Part shown: piece after piece, positions 35,444-43,658 of the stretch
How the letters are laid out: the number at the start of each line of letters is the position of its first letter
How positions within the stretch are numbered: the first letter of the stretch is position 1
Source of the DNA: Palsa-1400 sp036501625
Lineage (GTDB): Bacteria > Verrucomicrobiota > Verrucomicrobiia > Limisphaerales > Palsa-1400
DNA: 64,000 nt
Assembly (NCBI GenBank): GCA_036501625.1
Contig: DASXZY010000018.1
Coordinates: forward strand, 31,656 to 95,655
Reading direction: 5' to 3'
Notes under the pieces: model-generated
The model's database searches: none
What the model was told of the DNA's origin: nothing
What the model saw: the letters and a program-made list of their open reading frames with translations, nothing else
Translations under genes and position numbers: made by a program

Positions 35444-36001
35444 TCACAGAACACCGCGCAATGTCGCGATCGCTTCCTGGCGGGGCGTCAGCACGCCGCG
35501 CAAATCTTCCTGGGCCGCAACCAATTTGGCCTGCTTGTCTTTTTGTTCATCCTGCACGGCCTTGAGCTTGGTTTTGATCTCCGCTGAGGGAGCTTTGTCA
35601 TCCACGGCCTTCTGCAAGGCTTCAACTGCCGCGCTGGGCGTTCCAAACATGCCGCCGCCGCGCTGGCGCCGTTGCTGGCCGCCGTTGTCATTATTATTGG
35701 CGTTGTCATCCGCGTTGCCCCCGCCTCCGCGATTGCGCCGTCCGCCGCCGCGGCCAAAACCGCGCATCGTGCTGGCCATCACTTCGCCGCGGGCATCCAT
35801 GACCTTGCTCAGTTTGGGTTCGACGGCGTTCCATTCCGCGTCATCTTTGATCTCCCATTGGTCGCGCATATCATCCATCATGCGCTGCTTGAACTGGGCC
35901 GGATCAAAGTTCCCGCGCCCTTGAGCCATGACTGTGTTGGAACTCAAAGCCAGGAGAGCCGCACAGCCGCCAGCTATCAAAGCCTTTTTTAATATATTCA
36001 T
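35444..36001 (-). CDS. Secreted Spy/CpxP-like protein, Gly-rich middle
   Basis: 185 residues with a signal peptide (1-26, ending VMAQG). The mature part has helical stretches rich in Arg/Met/Asp (FKQRMMDDMRDQWEIKDDAEWN), an Asn/Gly/Arg-rich disordered middle (about 83-118), and a C-terminal helix with EDLRGVLTPRQEAIATLRGVL. That ending resembles Spy-type periplasmic proteins (LTPRQ). It lies directly upstream of the secretion operon on the same strand. Function unproved; metal- or stress-binding is possible. Confidence 0.68.
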   Translation of the reverse strand: MNILKKALIAGGCAALLALSSNTVMAQGRGNFDPAQFKQRMMDDMRDQWEIKDDAEWNAVEPKLSKVMDARGEVMASTMRGFGRGGGRRNRGGGGNADDNANNNDNGGQQRRQRGGGMFGTPSAAVEALQKAVDDKAPSAEIKTKLKAVQDEQKDKQAKLVAAQEDLRGVLTPRQEAIATLRGVL

Positions 36002-36207
36002 ACCGTTTATTTAAACTGCGTTTTTAGGTTAACCTTTTCGGCGGCGCTCAGTTGCGCTCCGAATTCTTTTGACGTCAGGGAATACATGAGCAACTAATGG
36101 GCCAACTTACTAAGTCGTTGATACGGAACAACTGCCACGGATAACCTCGCCCAAAACCCCCATTTGTCCGCGCAGATGTTGCTCAACGCTGCGCAAGAGT
36201 TGCGCGG

Positions 36208-37422
36208 TCATCGCATCTGCAGCCACACATCGACTCGCGGCGTTTCCCAATTGTAGGGCTTGTCCAAAATGTCCGGCAACCCGTCGCCATTCAGGTCGGC
36301 CACTCGCGCCTCATGAAAGCCGATGCCGATGGAGAAAATCGTCTTGCGGAAATTCCCCTGGCCATCGCCGTACAAAATCCACGCGGTGGCTTTTGGGTTG
36401 TCGGGATGGTCGCTGGACTCCGTCCATTTGGCCATTTCGGCCGCGAAAATGTCCAGGTGGCCGTCGCCATCGATGTCCGCCACTTGCAGGCTGTGGCCGT
36501 GGATCATGTCGCGCTCCAGCAAATCGCGCCCCACCCAATCGCGCGTGTTCTCCGGGTTGCCCGCGCATTCGTAAAAACGCAGCGGCCCAGCGCCGTCGCC
36601 GGGCGCGATGACGACCTGCGCGCATTTGCCCGGCTTGAATTTTCCGGCCGCAATCCGCCCGCCGATGGAACCGATCTGGATGGCGTCAAACTTCTTCCCG
36701 CCGCGATGTTTGAACCATAAATTGCCTGCCAGCAAATCGATTTTTCCATCTCCGTCGATATCGCACGCGGCCATCCCTTCGGCGTAACGGAAAGCGGTGT
36801 TGCGAGATTCTCCCGCTTCGCCCGAAAAGATTTTCGCCAGCGGCCAGGGGCCGGAATGGCGCGGGTCCGGCGGAATCTCGGCCAGGAAAATGGCTTTCGC
36901 GCCCTGGTTCCAAAACGCGATCTGAGGCCGGCCCGTCCCCAGAAAATCTCCCACCGCCTGGTCGTGATGTTGCGTTGCGCCGCCTTTTTTAATCACGTGT
37001 CGCTTCCACGAAACTTTCGGATCGAAATGCGGATGCGGATTTTCCCACCACCACACTTCATCACTCTGCCAATCGCCGCCGAAGATGATGTCAGGATGCC
37101 CATCGCCATCAACGTCGCACACCACGCCGCCCGCCTCGACCGTCAGGAAATTTGATTCAATGACATACCGGTCCCAACCGCGCCCCGCGCGCCGGTACCA
37201 AACCAAGGCGGGCGCCCTTTGCCGAAAGCTCAGGATAAACCCATTCGTGCCCTCGCCCGCCAGGTCGGCCACGAGCGCGCCCGTTTGTTCTGTGGATTGG
37301 CCCGGAACGGGCAAATCACCCCTCGCGCTGGAAAGATGCTGCCAGCGCGGTTCCGCCGCATGCAGGGAAACCACGCACGCCAAAACTCCGGCGCGGCAGA
37401 AGCCTCTCCCTGCCAAAGCCAT
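36208..37422 (-). CDS. Secreted FG-GAP/VCBS repeat protein
   Basis: 404 residues. A signal peptide (about 1-23, ending SLHAAEP) is followed by a probable seven-bladed beta-propeller. Four calcium-type blade motifs are clear: DVDGDGHPDIIFGGDW, DIDGDGKIDLLAGN, DIDGDGHLDIFAAE and DLNGDGLPDIL. No catalytic residues are recognised; such proteins bind ligands or partners at the surface. The ATG at 37422 opens the signal peptide; in-frame sequence further upstream includes a dispersed repeat and overlaps the DUF4965 gene. Likely co-transcribed with that gene. Confidence 0.82.
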   Translation of the reverse strand: MALAGRGFCRAGVLACVVSLHAAEPRWQHLSSARGDLPVPGQSTEQTGALVADLAGEGTNGFILSFRQRAPALVWYRRAGRGWDRYVIESNFLTVEAGGVVCDVDGDGHPDIIFGGDWQSDEVWWWENPHPHFDPKVSWKRHVIKKGGATQHHDQAVGDFLGTGRPQIAFWNQGAKAIFLAEIPPDPRHSGPWPLAKIFSGEAGESRNTAFRYAEGMAACDIDGDGKIDLLAGNLWFKHRGGKKFDAIQIGSIGGRIAAGKFKPGKCAQVVIAPGDGAGPLRFYECAGNPENTRDWVGRDLLERDMIHGHSLQVADIDGDGHLDIFAAEMAKWTESSDHPDNPKATAWILYGDGQGNFRKTIFSIGIGFHEARVADLNGDGLPDILDKPYNWETPRVDVWLQMR

Positions 37423-37442
37423 TGGCCACCAACGTCTTGAGC

Positions 37443-37468
37443 CGGTAAGGCGAGGCTCCAGCCGAGCC
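37443..37468. repeat. Dispersed short palindromic repeat, copy B
   Basis: Matches copy A inside gspJ at 23 of 26 bases, in the same orientation. It lies 13 bases after the DUF4965 stop and 20 bases before the FG-GAP start. The core GAGGCTC-CAGCC-GAGCC is an imperfect palindrome. Confidence 0.55.
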
Positions 37469-37481
37469 AACCCCCAAAGCT

Positions 37482-39605
37482 TCACGGCTTCACCGCCCCC
37501 GGCAATGGCGCCCATCCCTCCACCTTGGCATGGTCGCGATTGGCCCATTTTTTCCACTCGCGCGGCTCCGCCAGCATTTTGATGAACAAACCGCCAACCA
37601 CCGGCCGCGCGTGAAAGCCGGTGCTGTTGAGATTGGTCGTGACGTAGGAATCGGCCAGCGGCTGCCGCTTGGTTGTCTGATTCAAATAATCATAAATCGG
37701 CGAGATCAAAGCCTTGAAGTCCGAGTCCTTCTCCGCCAGCGTAGCACTCCAAACGGACCAATCGGTCTTGGTCAATTTGGTGCGCGAATCAAGCGGCAAG
37801 CCGTACGGCTCCAGTTTCTCTTTGTAAAACGCGACCTCCGTCCGCGCCACTTCCGGAGGGAAAACGTTCAAGCCCAAAATCCGATCCCAGGCCAGATTAT
37901 ATTTCTGGCTCCAGGTGCCCGGCTTGTCGAAGGCCAGCCGGGAATGGTCGCCGTCGTTCGCCGCCTGCAACCAATGCGCCGCGTCCGCTTTGGCCAATTG
38001 CGCGTATCTGGCGGCCGATTCCGAGTCCCCGCGCCGCTGGCACATGTCGCCGTAAGCGGCCAGGGCCAAAATCGCTTTGACAGACAGGTTGGCATTGTGC
38101 GCCAAGTGCCCCATGAAATCGTCCGTGCAAAGCTGATTTTCCGGGTCCAGCCCGTATTGCTCCAGGTATTTTGCCCATTGCGTCAATTGCGGCCACCACG
38201 GAGAAACGAACGCCGTGCTTCCCTCTTCCTGGCAGATGGCATCGCACAAAAGCAGCATGTTGCCGCTCTCCTCCACTGGCATGCCTTCGCCGCCGTCGTC
38301 GCGGCCGGGCGCGAACGGATACGTGCCCAGATCATGCGGCGCGTTCGGAAACTTCCAATGCCACGAGGCCGCGTAGCTGAGGATCGGCACCAGCGAGCTT
38401 TTGGCCAGCGACGGGCTGAGCAAAATCCAAACCGGGTCCATGGGATAGAAGACATCGACGGTGGCGATATCGCCATTGCTGGTGTTTTCCTTGGTGAAGA
38501 AGAGGGGATGGCCGCCGGAATCGGCCGCCAATCCGCACGCCGCCAGGCATTGGCGGTAGGCCAGCGCGCACATCCGCGCGTAACGAATGCCGCCCGCGCG
38601 CGTGAGGTCTTCCAACAACTCCCGGTCGAATTCCGCGCAACGCTTTTCAATGCGCGCGAAATCCTTGTCCGCCGCACGCAGAAGGGTCTCCGGCGTGGCT
38701 CCGTTGCGCCGCCAATAGGGACGCAGGTTCGTGCCAAAATACTTGATCGCGTAAATCTCGTCATACGCCACGATCACCTGGCGCGTGACGAGCTTGGATT
38801 TCACCGCTCCCAAATGAAAGAGAAACGCCAGCACCGGCTGTTGATCGGTCACCGGGCGGGGAAGGCGGCTGTCGTCCTGGCCCGGCACTTCGCCATCCCG
38901 GACAAACGATTCGAGCAGCGCGCCATTGCCCCCAATGACCGAATCGCATTGGCGCGACCGCGCGCAGGCATAGACGTATCCCCAATCAATCCGATGATTA
39001 TCGCCGCTGGAGCCGAGCACGGGCTGTTCTTCGGTTCCCGCGCGAAGAACGGTCAGCCCGCCAGTGACTTTGGAAGCGAGATTGCCGGCCTTCTCCCGCC
39101 CGCACGCCACGATTTCGTCATTCTTATTGACGGCCAATTCCGAACTCGTGCTGTCATAAAGAGAAACGTCGTGCGCCGCCCCATCGGCCGATTGCACCGT
39201 CCATGTGATGTAGCTCAACGGCCAGGAGAGAACCTCCAAGTCGTCCGGCAGGGCCGCAGTCATGAACGTCATCGTGACGCGGACTTTGGCATTGGCGAAC
39301 TGATAAATGCTGCGGGTAGGCGTCACTTCCAAACTGGTTTGCGGCATGGCAGGAACCGAGGACGGCTCGTCGCCCATCAGCCGGCTGGCTTCGCCGTCCA
39401 CTCGAATGAGGCTGATCAGCGCATGCGGGCGATGCGTCCAATGGCGTGTCACGTCATCCGTCAGGTGATCCGCCTCCGACCAGACGCTCAAGTAAGGATC
39501 AAACGTGACCAACGGCACCGCCGGCGGTCGAAAAGCCGCTTCCTGGGCGCCGGCCAGGCTTCCGCCGAGGAGAAAAGCCGCCAATCCGCGCCATATCCAA
39601 GCCAT
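37482..39605 (-). CDS. Secreted glutaminase-like protein (DUF4965/DUF5127/DUF1793)
   Basis: 707 residues. Signal peptide (about 1-20, ending LAGAQ), then PLVTFDPYLSVWSEADHLTDDVTRHWT, a signature of the glutaminase A-type family of fungi and soil bacteria. The second half is an alpha/alpha-barrel with CQEEGSTAFVSPWWPQLTQWA and SQKYNLAWDRILGLNVFP. Family members are annotated as glutaminases, but sugar or peptide substrates are also conceivable. The start could also be the ATG at 39629, eight codons earlier (MYQQNGNF). An upstream LacI-type regulator and a long intergenic region suggest sugar-responsive control. Confidence 0.85.
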   Translation of the reverse strand: MAWIWRGLAAFLLGGSLAGAQEAAFRPPAVPLVTFDPYLSVWSEADHLTDDVTRHWTHRPHALISLIRVDGEASRLMGDEPSSVPAMPQTSLEVTPTRSIYQFANAKVRVTMTFMTAALPDDLEVLSWPLSYITWTVQSADGAAHDVSLYDSTSSELAVNKNDEIVACGREKAGNLASKVTGGLTVLRAGTEEQPVLGSSGDNHRIDWGYVYACARSRQCDSVIGGNGALLESFVRDGEVPGQDDSRLPRPVTDQQPVLAFLFHLGAVKSKLVTRQVIVAYDEIYAIKYFGTNLRPYWRRNGATPETLLRAADKDFARIEKRCAEFDRELLEDLTRAGGIRYARMCALAYRQCLAACGLAADSGGHPLFFTKENTSNGDIATVDVFYPMDPVWILLSPSLAKSSLVPILSYAASWHWKFPNAPHDLGTYPFAPGRDDGGEGMPVEESGNMLLLCDAICQEEGSTAFVSPWWPQLTQWAKYLEQYGLDPENQLCTDDFMGHLAHNANLSVKAILALAAYGDMCQRRGDSESAARYAQLAKADAAHWLQAANDGDHSRLAFDKPGTWSQKYNLAWDRILGLNVFPPEVARTEVAFYKEKLEPYGLPLDSRTKLTKTDWSVWSATLAEKDSDFKALISPIYDYLNQTTKRQPLADSYVTTNLNSTGFHARPVVGGLFIKMLAEPREWKKWANRDHAKVEGWAPLPGAVKP

Positions 39606-40428
39606 AAAATTGCCGTTTTGTTGATACATGGCAAAAAGTGTGGCGCCCGCCGCGGCCCGAGTCCATGTTTTTTAAGTTATTCAACAACAGCCACTTGCAA
39701 AAACGACATCCAGAAAACAAGCCCGTTTTGCAGAAAAAGGGCATTCTCGTCCAAAGAAAATGCAGCTTTCGCAAAGCCTTTTTCACTTTTTTGCGGTTTT
39801 GACAATCGCAAACCGTTCGCGCACAGCCATTTGCAATGCGGCCATTTCTCCCAAAAAATCGCGCCTGAAAACCTATCGTAGGTTTTCGTGTTTCCGGCGC
39901 ATCTGTCACGATTTCCGCGTGAAGATGGAAAATTGTTCGATAAACGACGCAGCTCCCGCGCTGCCGGCCGCGAGCCGGGAATGGCGCGGCGCTTCGCCCT
40001 ACCGCAGGCAAATCACACCAAAACAGGGTCAAACAAGGCTCCACAAGCCGCTTCCGGAAAAACCCATACCGGGACGGCCGGCTGCCGCGAGACCCGCTTA
40101 TTCCCAGCCGGCCGTTGCTCTCCCGAAGCCAAATCGAGGCAAAACAAGCCGGCACAAGCCAACTTTCGCCTTTGCAGGTTTTTTGCGATTGTTCCTTTTT
40201 GCAGCCAAATCCATTCAGGGCGTTGCGGCGCTCCCGCCCTCCCGCAGGCAAAAGGATTGGGGGCTTGCACCAAGATTGCGCTTAAATGCGATTGAATGCG
40301 GAAGAACACGCCATTTTGAAAAAAAAATCCGAACCTGTGTCATGCGCCCAAAATGTTTCCGGCCATTCCTTGCGCGCGCTCCAAATTCAGCCTCGCATTG
40401 TCAAGTATATTATAAAGCGCGGAACGGC
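39606..40428. other. Long intergenic region upstream of the DUF4965 gene
   Basis: About 800 bases without a convincing gene between the LacI-type regulator and the DUF4965 gene. Open frames on both strands are composed of basic, Pro/Ala/Ser-rich residues with no domain pattern. It contains an inverted repeat TTTGCG...CGCAAA (39790-39812, 11-base spacer) and a pair of related 25-base words around 39978 and 40222 with the form GCGGCGCTyCCGCCCT. The left half is rich in AAAA and TTGCAA words. It may carry the promoter and operators of the DUF4965 operon. Confidence 0.5.
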
Positions 40429-41442
40429 TCAGCCAGCCCTCGGCGCGGCCGTGCTGGCGCGGGTGATTAAGGCGGCGGCCAGGCGCCGGGATTCAACCGG
40501 GTCGCGGCGCAGGAGCTTTTGCATCATTTCCATGGCGGCGGCGCCCAAGCGCATTTTGGGCTGGCGGACGGTTGTCAATGGCACGCGGAAATGTTCGCCC
40601 ACCAGCGTGTTGCCAAAACCGCCGATGGACAGCTCCTCCGGAATGCGGATGCCCTGCGACAAAAAGACGTTGGCCGCGCCCATCGCGACCATGTCGTTGG
40701 TGGCTTGCAAGGCGGTCACGGAGACGGATTCGTTGAGCATTTGCAGGGCGGCTTTCTCGCCTTCCTCCATGCTGGCCCCAGCCACGAAAATGAGGCTGTC
40801 ATCCGGCTCCATTTGCGCCTCGCGCAAGGCGCGCCGGTATCCCTCCAGCCGTTGCTGCGCCCACGGAGCGCCGGATGGGCCGCACAAAAAGGCGATCCTC
40901 TTATGACCCAGTTCCAACAAGTGCCGGGTCATTTGCGTGGCCCCCGCCACGTCATCGCTTTCCACGTTGGGAAAATGGGCGCAAAAAGAAGCGCGCTGGC
41001 CCATGATGATGGTGGGCGTCTGCCGCTGCCACAAAATCTCGTAGATCGGGGCCGCCGGCGCCAGGCGATAGACGGGGAAAACCAGCAAACCATCCACGTG
41101 GCGGGCCAGCAACCGGCGGATGCTGGCTTCCTCGCGCTCAACGTCGTTGAGCGTGTGGGCCAGGATCAAATCGTAGCCCCATTCGTGCGCGCCTTCTTCG
41201 ATGGCCGTCAGCACGCGGGCAAAAATCGGATCGGATATGGTGGGAATGACCAAGCCAAGCAGGCGGGTCTTGCGATTGCGCAAGCCTTGGGCCATCGAAT
41301 TGGGAACATAGCCCATCTGCCGCGCCAATTCTTTAACACGCGCCTTCGTTTGGGCGGCAACATCCTTGGCGTCGCGCATGGCCTTGGAAACCGTCATGAC
41401 CGAGACGCCAGCGTGAGCCGCAATGTCTTTTAAACGAACCAT
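40429..41442 (-). CDS. LacI-family transcriptional regulator
   Basis: 337 residues. An N-terminal LacI helix-turn-helix (VRLKDIAAHAGVSVMTVSKAM, about 2-22) with hinge VPNSMAQGLR is followed by a periplasmic-binding-protein-like sensor domain (LLGLVIPTISDPIFARVLTAIEEG onward, to about 320). The ATG at 41442 is one base after the nadK stop. It probably represses a carbohydrate or peptide utilisation gene, most likely the DUF4965 operon across the intergenic region downstream. Effector unknown. Confidence 0.92.
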   Translation of the reverse strand: MVRLKDIAAHAGVSVMTVSKAMRDAKDVAAQTKARVKELARQMGYVPNSMAQGLRNRKTRLLGLVIPTISDPIFARVLTAIEEGAHEWGYDLILAHTLNDVEREEASIRRLLARHVDGLLVFPVYRLAPAAPIYEILWQRQTPTIIMGQRASFCAHFPNVESDDVAGATQMTRHLLELGHKRIAFLCGPSGAPWAQQRLEGYRRALREAQMEPDDSLIFVAGASMEEGEKAALQMLNESVSVTALQATNDMVAMGAANVFLSQGIRIPEELSIGGFGNTLVGEHFRVPLTTVRQPKMRLGAAAMEMMQKLLRRDPVESRRLAAALITRASTAAPRAG

Positions 41443-41443
41443 A

Positions 41444-42328
41444 TTAGACGGACGACCCGCGCCAGCGCAGCTTCTGGCGAACGGTGTCAAAGAACGAAGT
41501 TCCGCCCGGATGCAACAACCGCGCCGTGCGGCGGCAGCGCCGGATGGTCATGGTATCGCCAGCCGCCAGGCTCGCCTGGGTTTGGCCGTCGGCCGCGATG
41601 ATGGTTTCCAGGCCTTTGCTCGACAGCCGCACTTCCACCACAGAATCGAGGCTGACGATGACCGTGCGATTGGACAAAGCGTGCGGGCAGATCGGAGTGA
41701 TGGCCATAACATCCGAGTCAGGGCTGATGATGGGGCCGCCGGCGGAAAGCGAATAAGCGGTGGACCCGGTCGGCGTGCAGATAATCAGGCCGTCGCCGCG
41801 ATAACACGTCAGCTCCTGTCCGTCGACCGAAACGTCCAATTCAATCAGCCGCGAAACCGCCCCGCGCGTGATGACCACGTCATTGAAGGCGGACATGCTG
41901 ATCGTCCGGGTGCCGCAACGTCCAAACGCCTCGATGAGGGGCCGCGTTTCAATAACAAAATCCGCGCGCCAAAGATTCTCCAGGCCAGCCGCCAGGTCCT
42001 TGGCGGGAAGGGCCGTCAGGAAACCCAGGCGTCCCATGTTCACGCCCAGGATGGGAGTGGCCGCGCCGTTGATTTCCCGCACGACGCTCAACATGGTGCC
42101 GTCGCCTCCGAAAACCAGGAGCAGGTCGGATTGCCCGGCCAGGGCGGCCGCATCCTCGAAGGTTTGGCATCGCAGCCCGGCCATGAGCGCGGTCTGAGTT
42201 TCCGCCGCGACGGCCCGGCCGGCCGAAGCAATGCGTTCCGCCGCCTCGCGCACGACGGCGGCGCTGGAGGGTTTTTCAAAATTAGCCAGCAAGCCGATGC
42301 GGCGAAGTTGTTCAGGCTTTCGTTTCAA
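41444..42328 (-). CDS. nadK: NAD kinase
   Basis: Phosphorylates NAD to NADP in the cytoplasm. It shows the family's GGDGTML motif, NMGRLGFLT and TPTGSTAYSLSAGGP, plus the IIAADGQTQASL strand. With the TTG at 42328 as start (KRKPEQLRRIGLLANFEK) the product is 294 residues, normal for the family, and overlaps the tlyA stop by 17 bases with an AAGGA upstream. An ATG at 42385 gives a longer protein that starts inside the tlyA coding region; I consider it less likely. The start is the uncertain point. Confidence 0.88.
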   Translation of the reverse strand: MKRKPEQLRRIGLLANFEKPSSAAVVREAAERIASAGRAVAAETQTALMAGLRCQTFEDAAALAGQSDLLLVFGGDGTMLSVVREINGAATPILGVNMGRLGFLTALPAKDLAAGLENLWRADFVIETRPLIEAFGRCGTRTISMSAFNDVVITRGAVSRLIELDVSVDGQELTCYRGDGLIICTPTGSTAYSLSAGGPIISPDSDVMAITPICPHALSNRTVIVSLDSVVEVRLSSKGLETIIAADGQTQASLAAGDTMTIRRCRRTARLLHPGGTSFFDTVRQKLRWRGSSV

Positions 42329-43073
42329 GCAAAACCAGAAATTCCTTGTTGCCAGCCGGCCCCAGCAAGGGCGAAGCAGTTTCACCCGCCCAGCGCAGGC
42401 CGGCGGTCTCCGTGGCGAATGTCTTCAATTCATTCAAAACTCGAGCATGAATAGCCGGATCGCGAATGACCCCTTTGCCTCGGCCGGCTTCGGCTTTGCC
42501 GGCTTCGAATTGGGGTTTCACCAAGGCCAGGATTTTACCGGAACGCGCCAGCAATGCAATGGCGGGCGGAAGAATTCTTTGCAGCGAGATGAACGAGCAG
42601 TCCGCCACGATCAGTCCCGCCCCCCCGAAGCCGGCCGGAAAATCCCGGGCGGACAGATAGCGCGCGTTGATTTCTTCCATGACGGTCACGCGGGAGTCCT
42701 GGCGCAGTTTCCAAGCCAATTGCCCGCGGCCGACGTCCACGGCATAGACCCGGGCCGCGCCGTGTTGGAGGAGGCAATCGGTGAAGCCGCCGGTGGAGGC
42801 TCCCAAATCAATGGCGGTGATCCCGTCCACATTGAGGGAGAAGCGGCGCAGGCCGTGTTCGAGCTTATGGCCGCCGCGGCTAACGTAGCGTTCCGGCGCG
42901 GCGAGCGTCAGCGGGGCATCGGATGGAACGAGGGCGCCCGGCTTGGGCGCGAGTTGCCCGCCGGCGCGAACGAGGCCGGCCAGGATGGCGCGCTTGGCCT
43001 GTTCGCGGCTGGGGCACAGGCCGCGTTCGACAAGGGCCTGGTCCAATCGCAGCTTTTGCGCGGCGGATTTCAC
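42312..43073 (-). CDS. tlyA: TlyA-type rRNA 2'-O-methyltransferase
   Basis: 253 residues. N-terminal S4 RNA-binding domain (about 5-65: LRLDQALVERGLCPSREQAKRAIL), then YVSRGGHKLEHGL and an SAM-dependent FtsJ-like methyltransferase domain with IDLGASTGGFTDCLL and VKPQFEAGKAEAGRGKGVIRD. Such enzymes methylate cytidines in 16S and 23S rRNA; some are annotated as hemolysins. Followed by nadK with overlap. A hexamer-repeat hairpin lies between this gene and the upstream pseudo-receiver gene. Confidence 0.92.
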   Translation of the reverse strand: MKSAAQKLRLDQALVERGLCPSREQAKRAILAGLVRAGGQLAPKPGALVPSDAPLTLAAPERYVSRGGHKLEHGLRRFSLNVDGITAIDLGASTGGFTDCLLQHGAARVYAVDVGRGQLAWKLRQDSRVTVMEEINARYLSARDFPAGFGGAGLIVADCSFISLQRILPPAIALLARSGKILALVKPQFEAGKAEAGRGKGVIRDPAIHARVLNELKTFATETAGLRWAGETASPLLGPAGNKEFLVLLETKA

Positions 43074-43095
43074 AGGGTTTCTCTGTCAATTCTAA

Positions 43096-43176
43096 TCATG
43101 ATCTTAATCTTAATCTTAATCTTAATCTCTCTTGCGCGAAGAGGATTAAGATTGCGATTACGATTAGGATTAAGAA
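43096..43176. repeat. Hairpin of opposed hexamer repeats
   Basis: The left arm has four TTAATC units; the right arm has GATTAA, GATTGC, GATTAC, GATTAG, GATTAA. They flank a CTCTT-GCGCG-AAGAG stem-loop (43129-43143). The arms pair almost throughout with one bulge and a few mismatches. The element is AT-rich in a GC-rich region and lies in the 129-base gap before tlyA. Confidence 0.75.
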
Positions 43177-43202
43177 CCCCAAAACGCCACCCTAAAAAAC
43201 GG

Positions 43203-43655
43203 TCAGGCTGGCTTTTGGTAGATGCGGCGCTGGATGTCGCGGAATGTGTTCAGGAACATTTCGTTTTCCGCCAGGGTTTTTTGGATCAGTTCCGAGAGGA
43301 TTTGCAGTTCGGAATAATTGATGACGCAATGCACGCTTTGAGTGAAGGCCTGCATCGTGTTCAACGTTTCCACGCCGGGGCCAACCAGGAAAAAGACGGC
43401 GTGGCGCCTCAGGCTCATCGACAGGCCTTGAATCGCGCGCAGGGTGGCATCGGAGCCGGCGAAATTTTCTTCGAGCACGACGACCAGATAATTCGTTTGA
43501 TTGTAACGCGTGTCGAATTGCTCGACGCCGTCAACGCAATGGACTTTGTAGCCCAGTTCCGTCAGGGCCGACTTGAAAATGGCGGTGACCTCCGGCGTGC
43601 TGATGGCCAGCAAAGCCGGCTGGTCGCCGGGGCCTATGATGTCAAAGTCTTCCAT
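43203..43655 (-). CDS. Pseudo-receiver-like protein next to pilT
   Basis: 150 residues. Hydrophobic strands alternate with helices in a CheY-like pattern (ALLAISTPEVTAIFKSALTELGYKVHCVDG; YLVVVLEENFAG; HAVFFLVGPG; CVINYSELQILSELI). The usual acidic pair after strand 1 is replaced by IST, and the phospho-acceptor position reads LEENF, so phosphorylation is doubtful. It starts three bases after the pilT stop and is almost certainly co-transcribed with both pilT genes. Possibly a non-phosphorylated regulator of the motor. Family not recognised. Confidence 0.72.
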   Translation of the reverse strand: MEDFDIIGPGDQPALLAISTPEVTAIFKSALTELGYKVHCVDGVEQFDTRYNQTNYLVVVLEENFAGSDATLRAIQGLSMSLRRHAVFFLVGPGVETLNTMQAFTQSVHCVINYSELQILSELIQKTLAENEMFLNTFRDIQRRIYQKPA

Positions 43656-43658
43656 GTC

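Noticed and set aside
36208..37557. Longer N-terminus for the FG-GAP protein
   Set aside because: The extension includes a dispersed repeat and overlaps the DUF4965 gene; the signal peptide starts at 37422.
37530..39881. A 783-codon open frame on the plus strand opposite the DUF4965 gene
   Set aside because: Antisense to a gene with clear family signatures; Arg/Gln-rich product without domains.
39760..40470. Open frames on both strands in the 39.6-40.4 kb intergenic region
   Set aside because: Products are basic and Pro/Ser-rich with no recognisable domain, start or neighbour logic; kept as non-coding.
43096..43176. CRISPR array or ordinary rho-independent terminator
   Set aside because: Units are hexamers in opposed arms without spacers, and no U-tract follows the stem.
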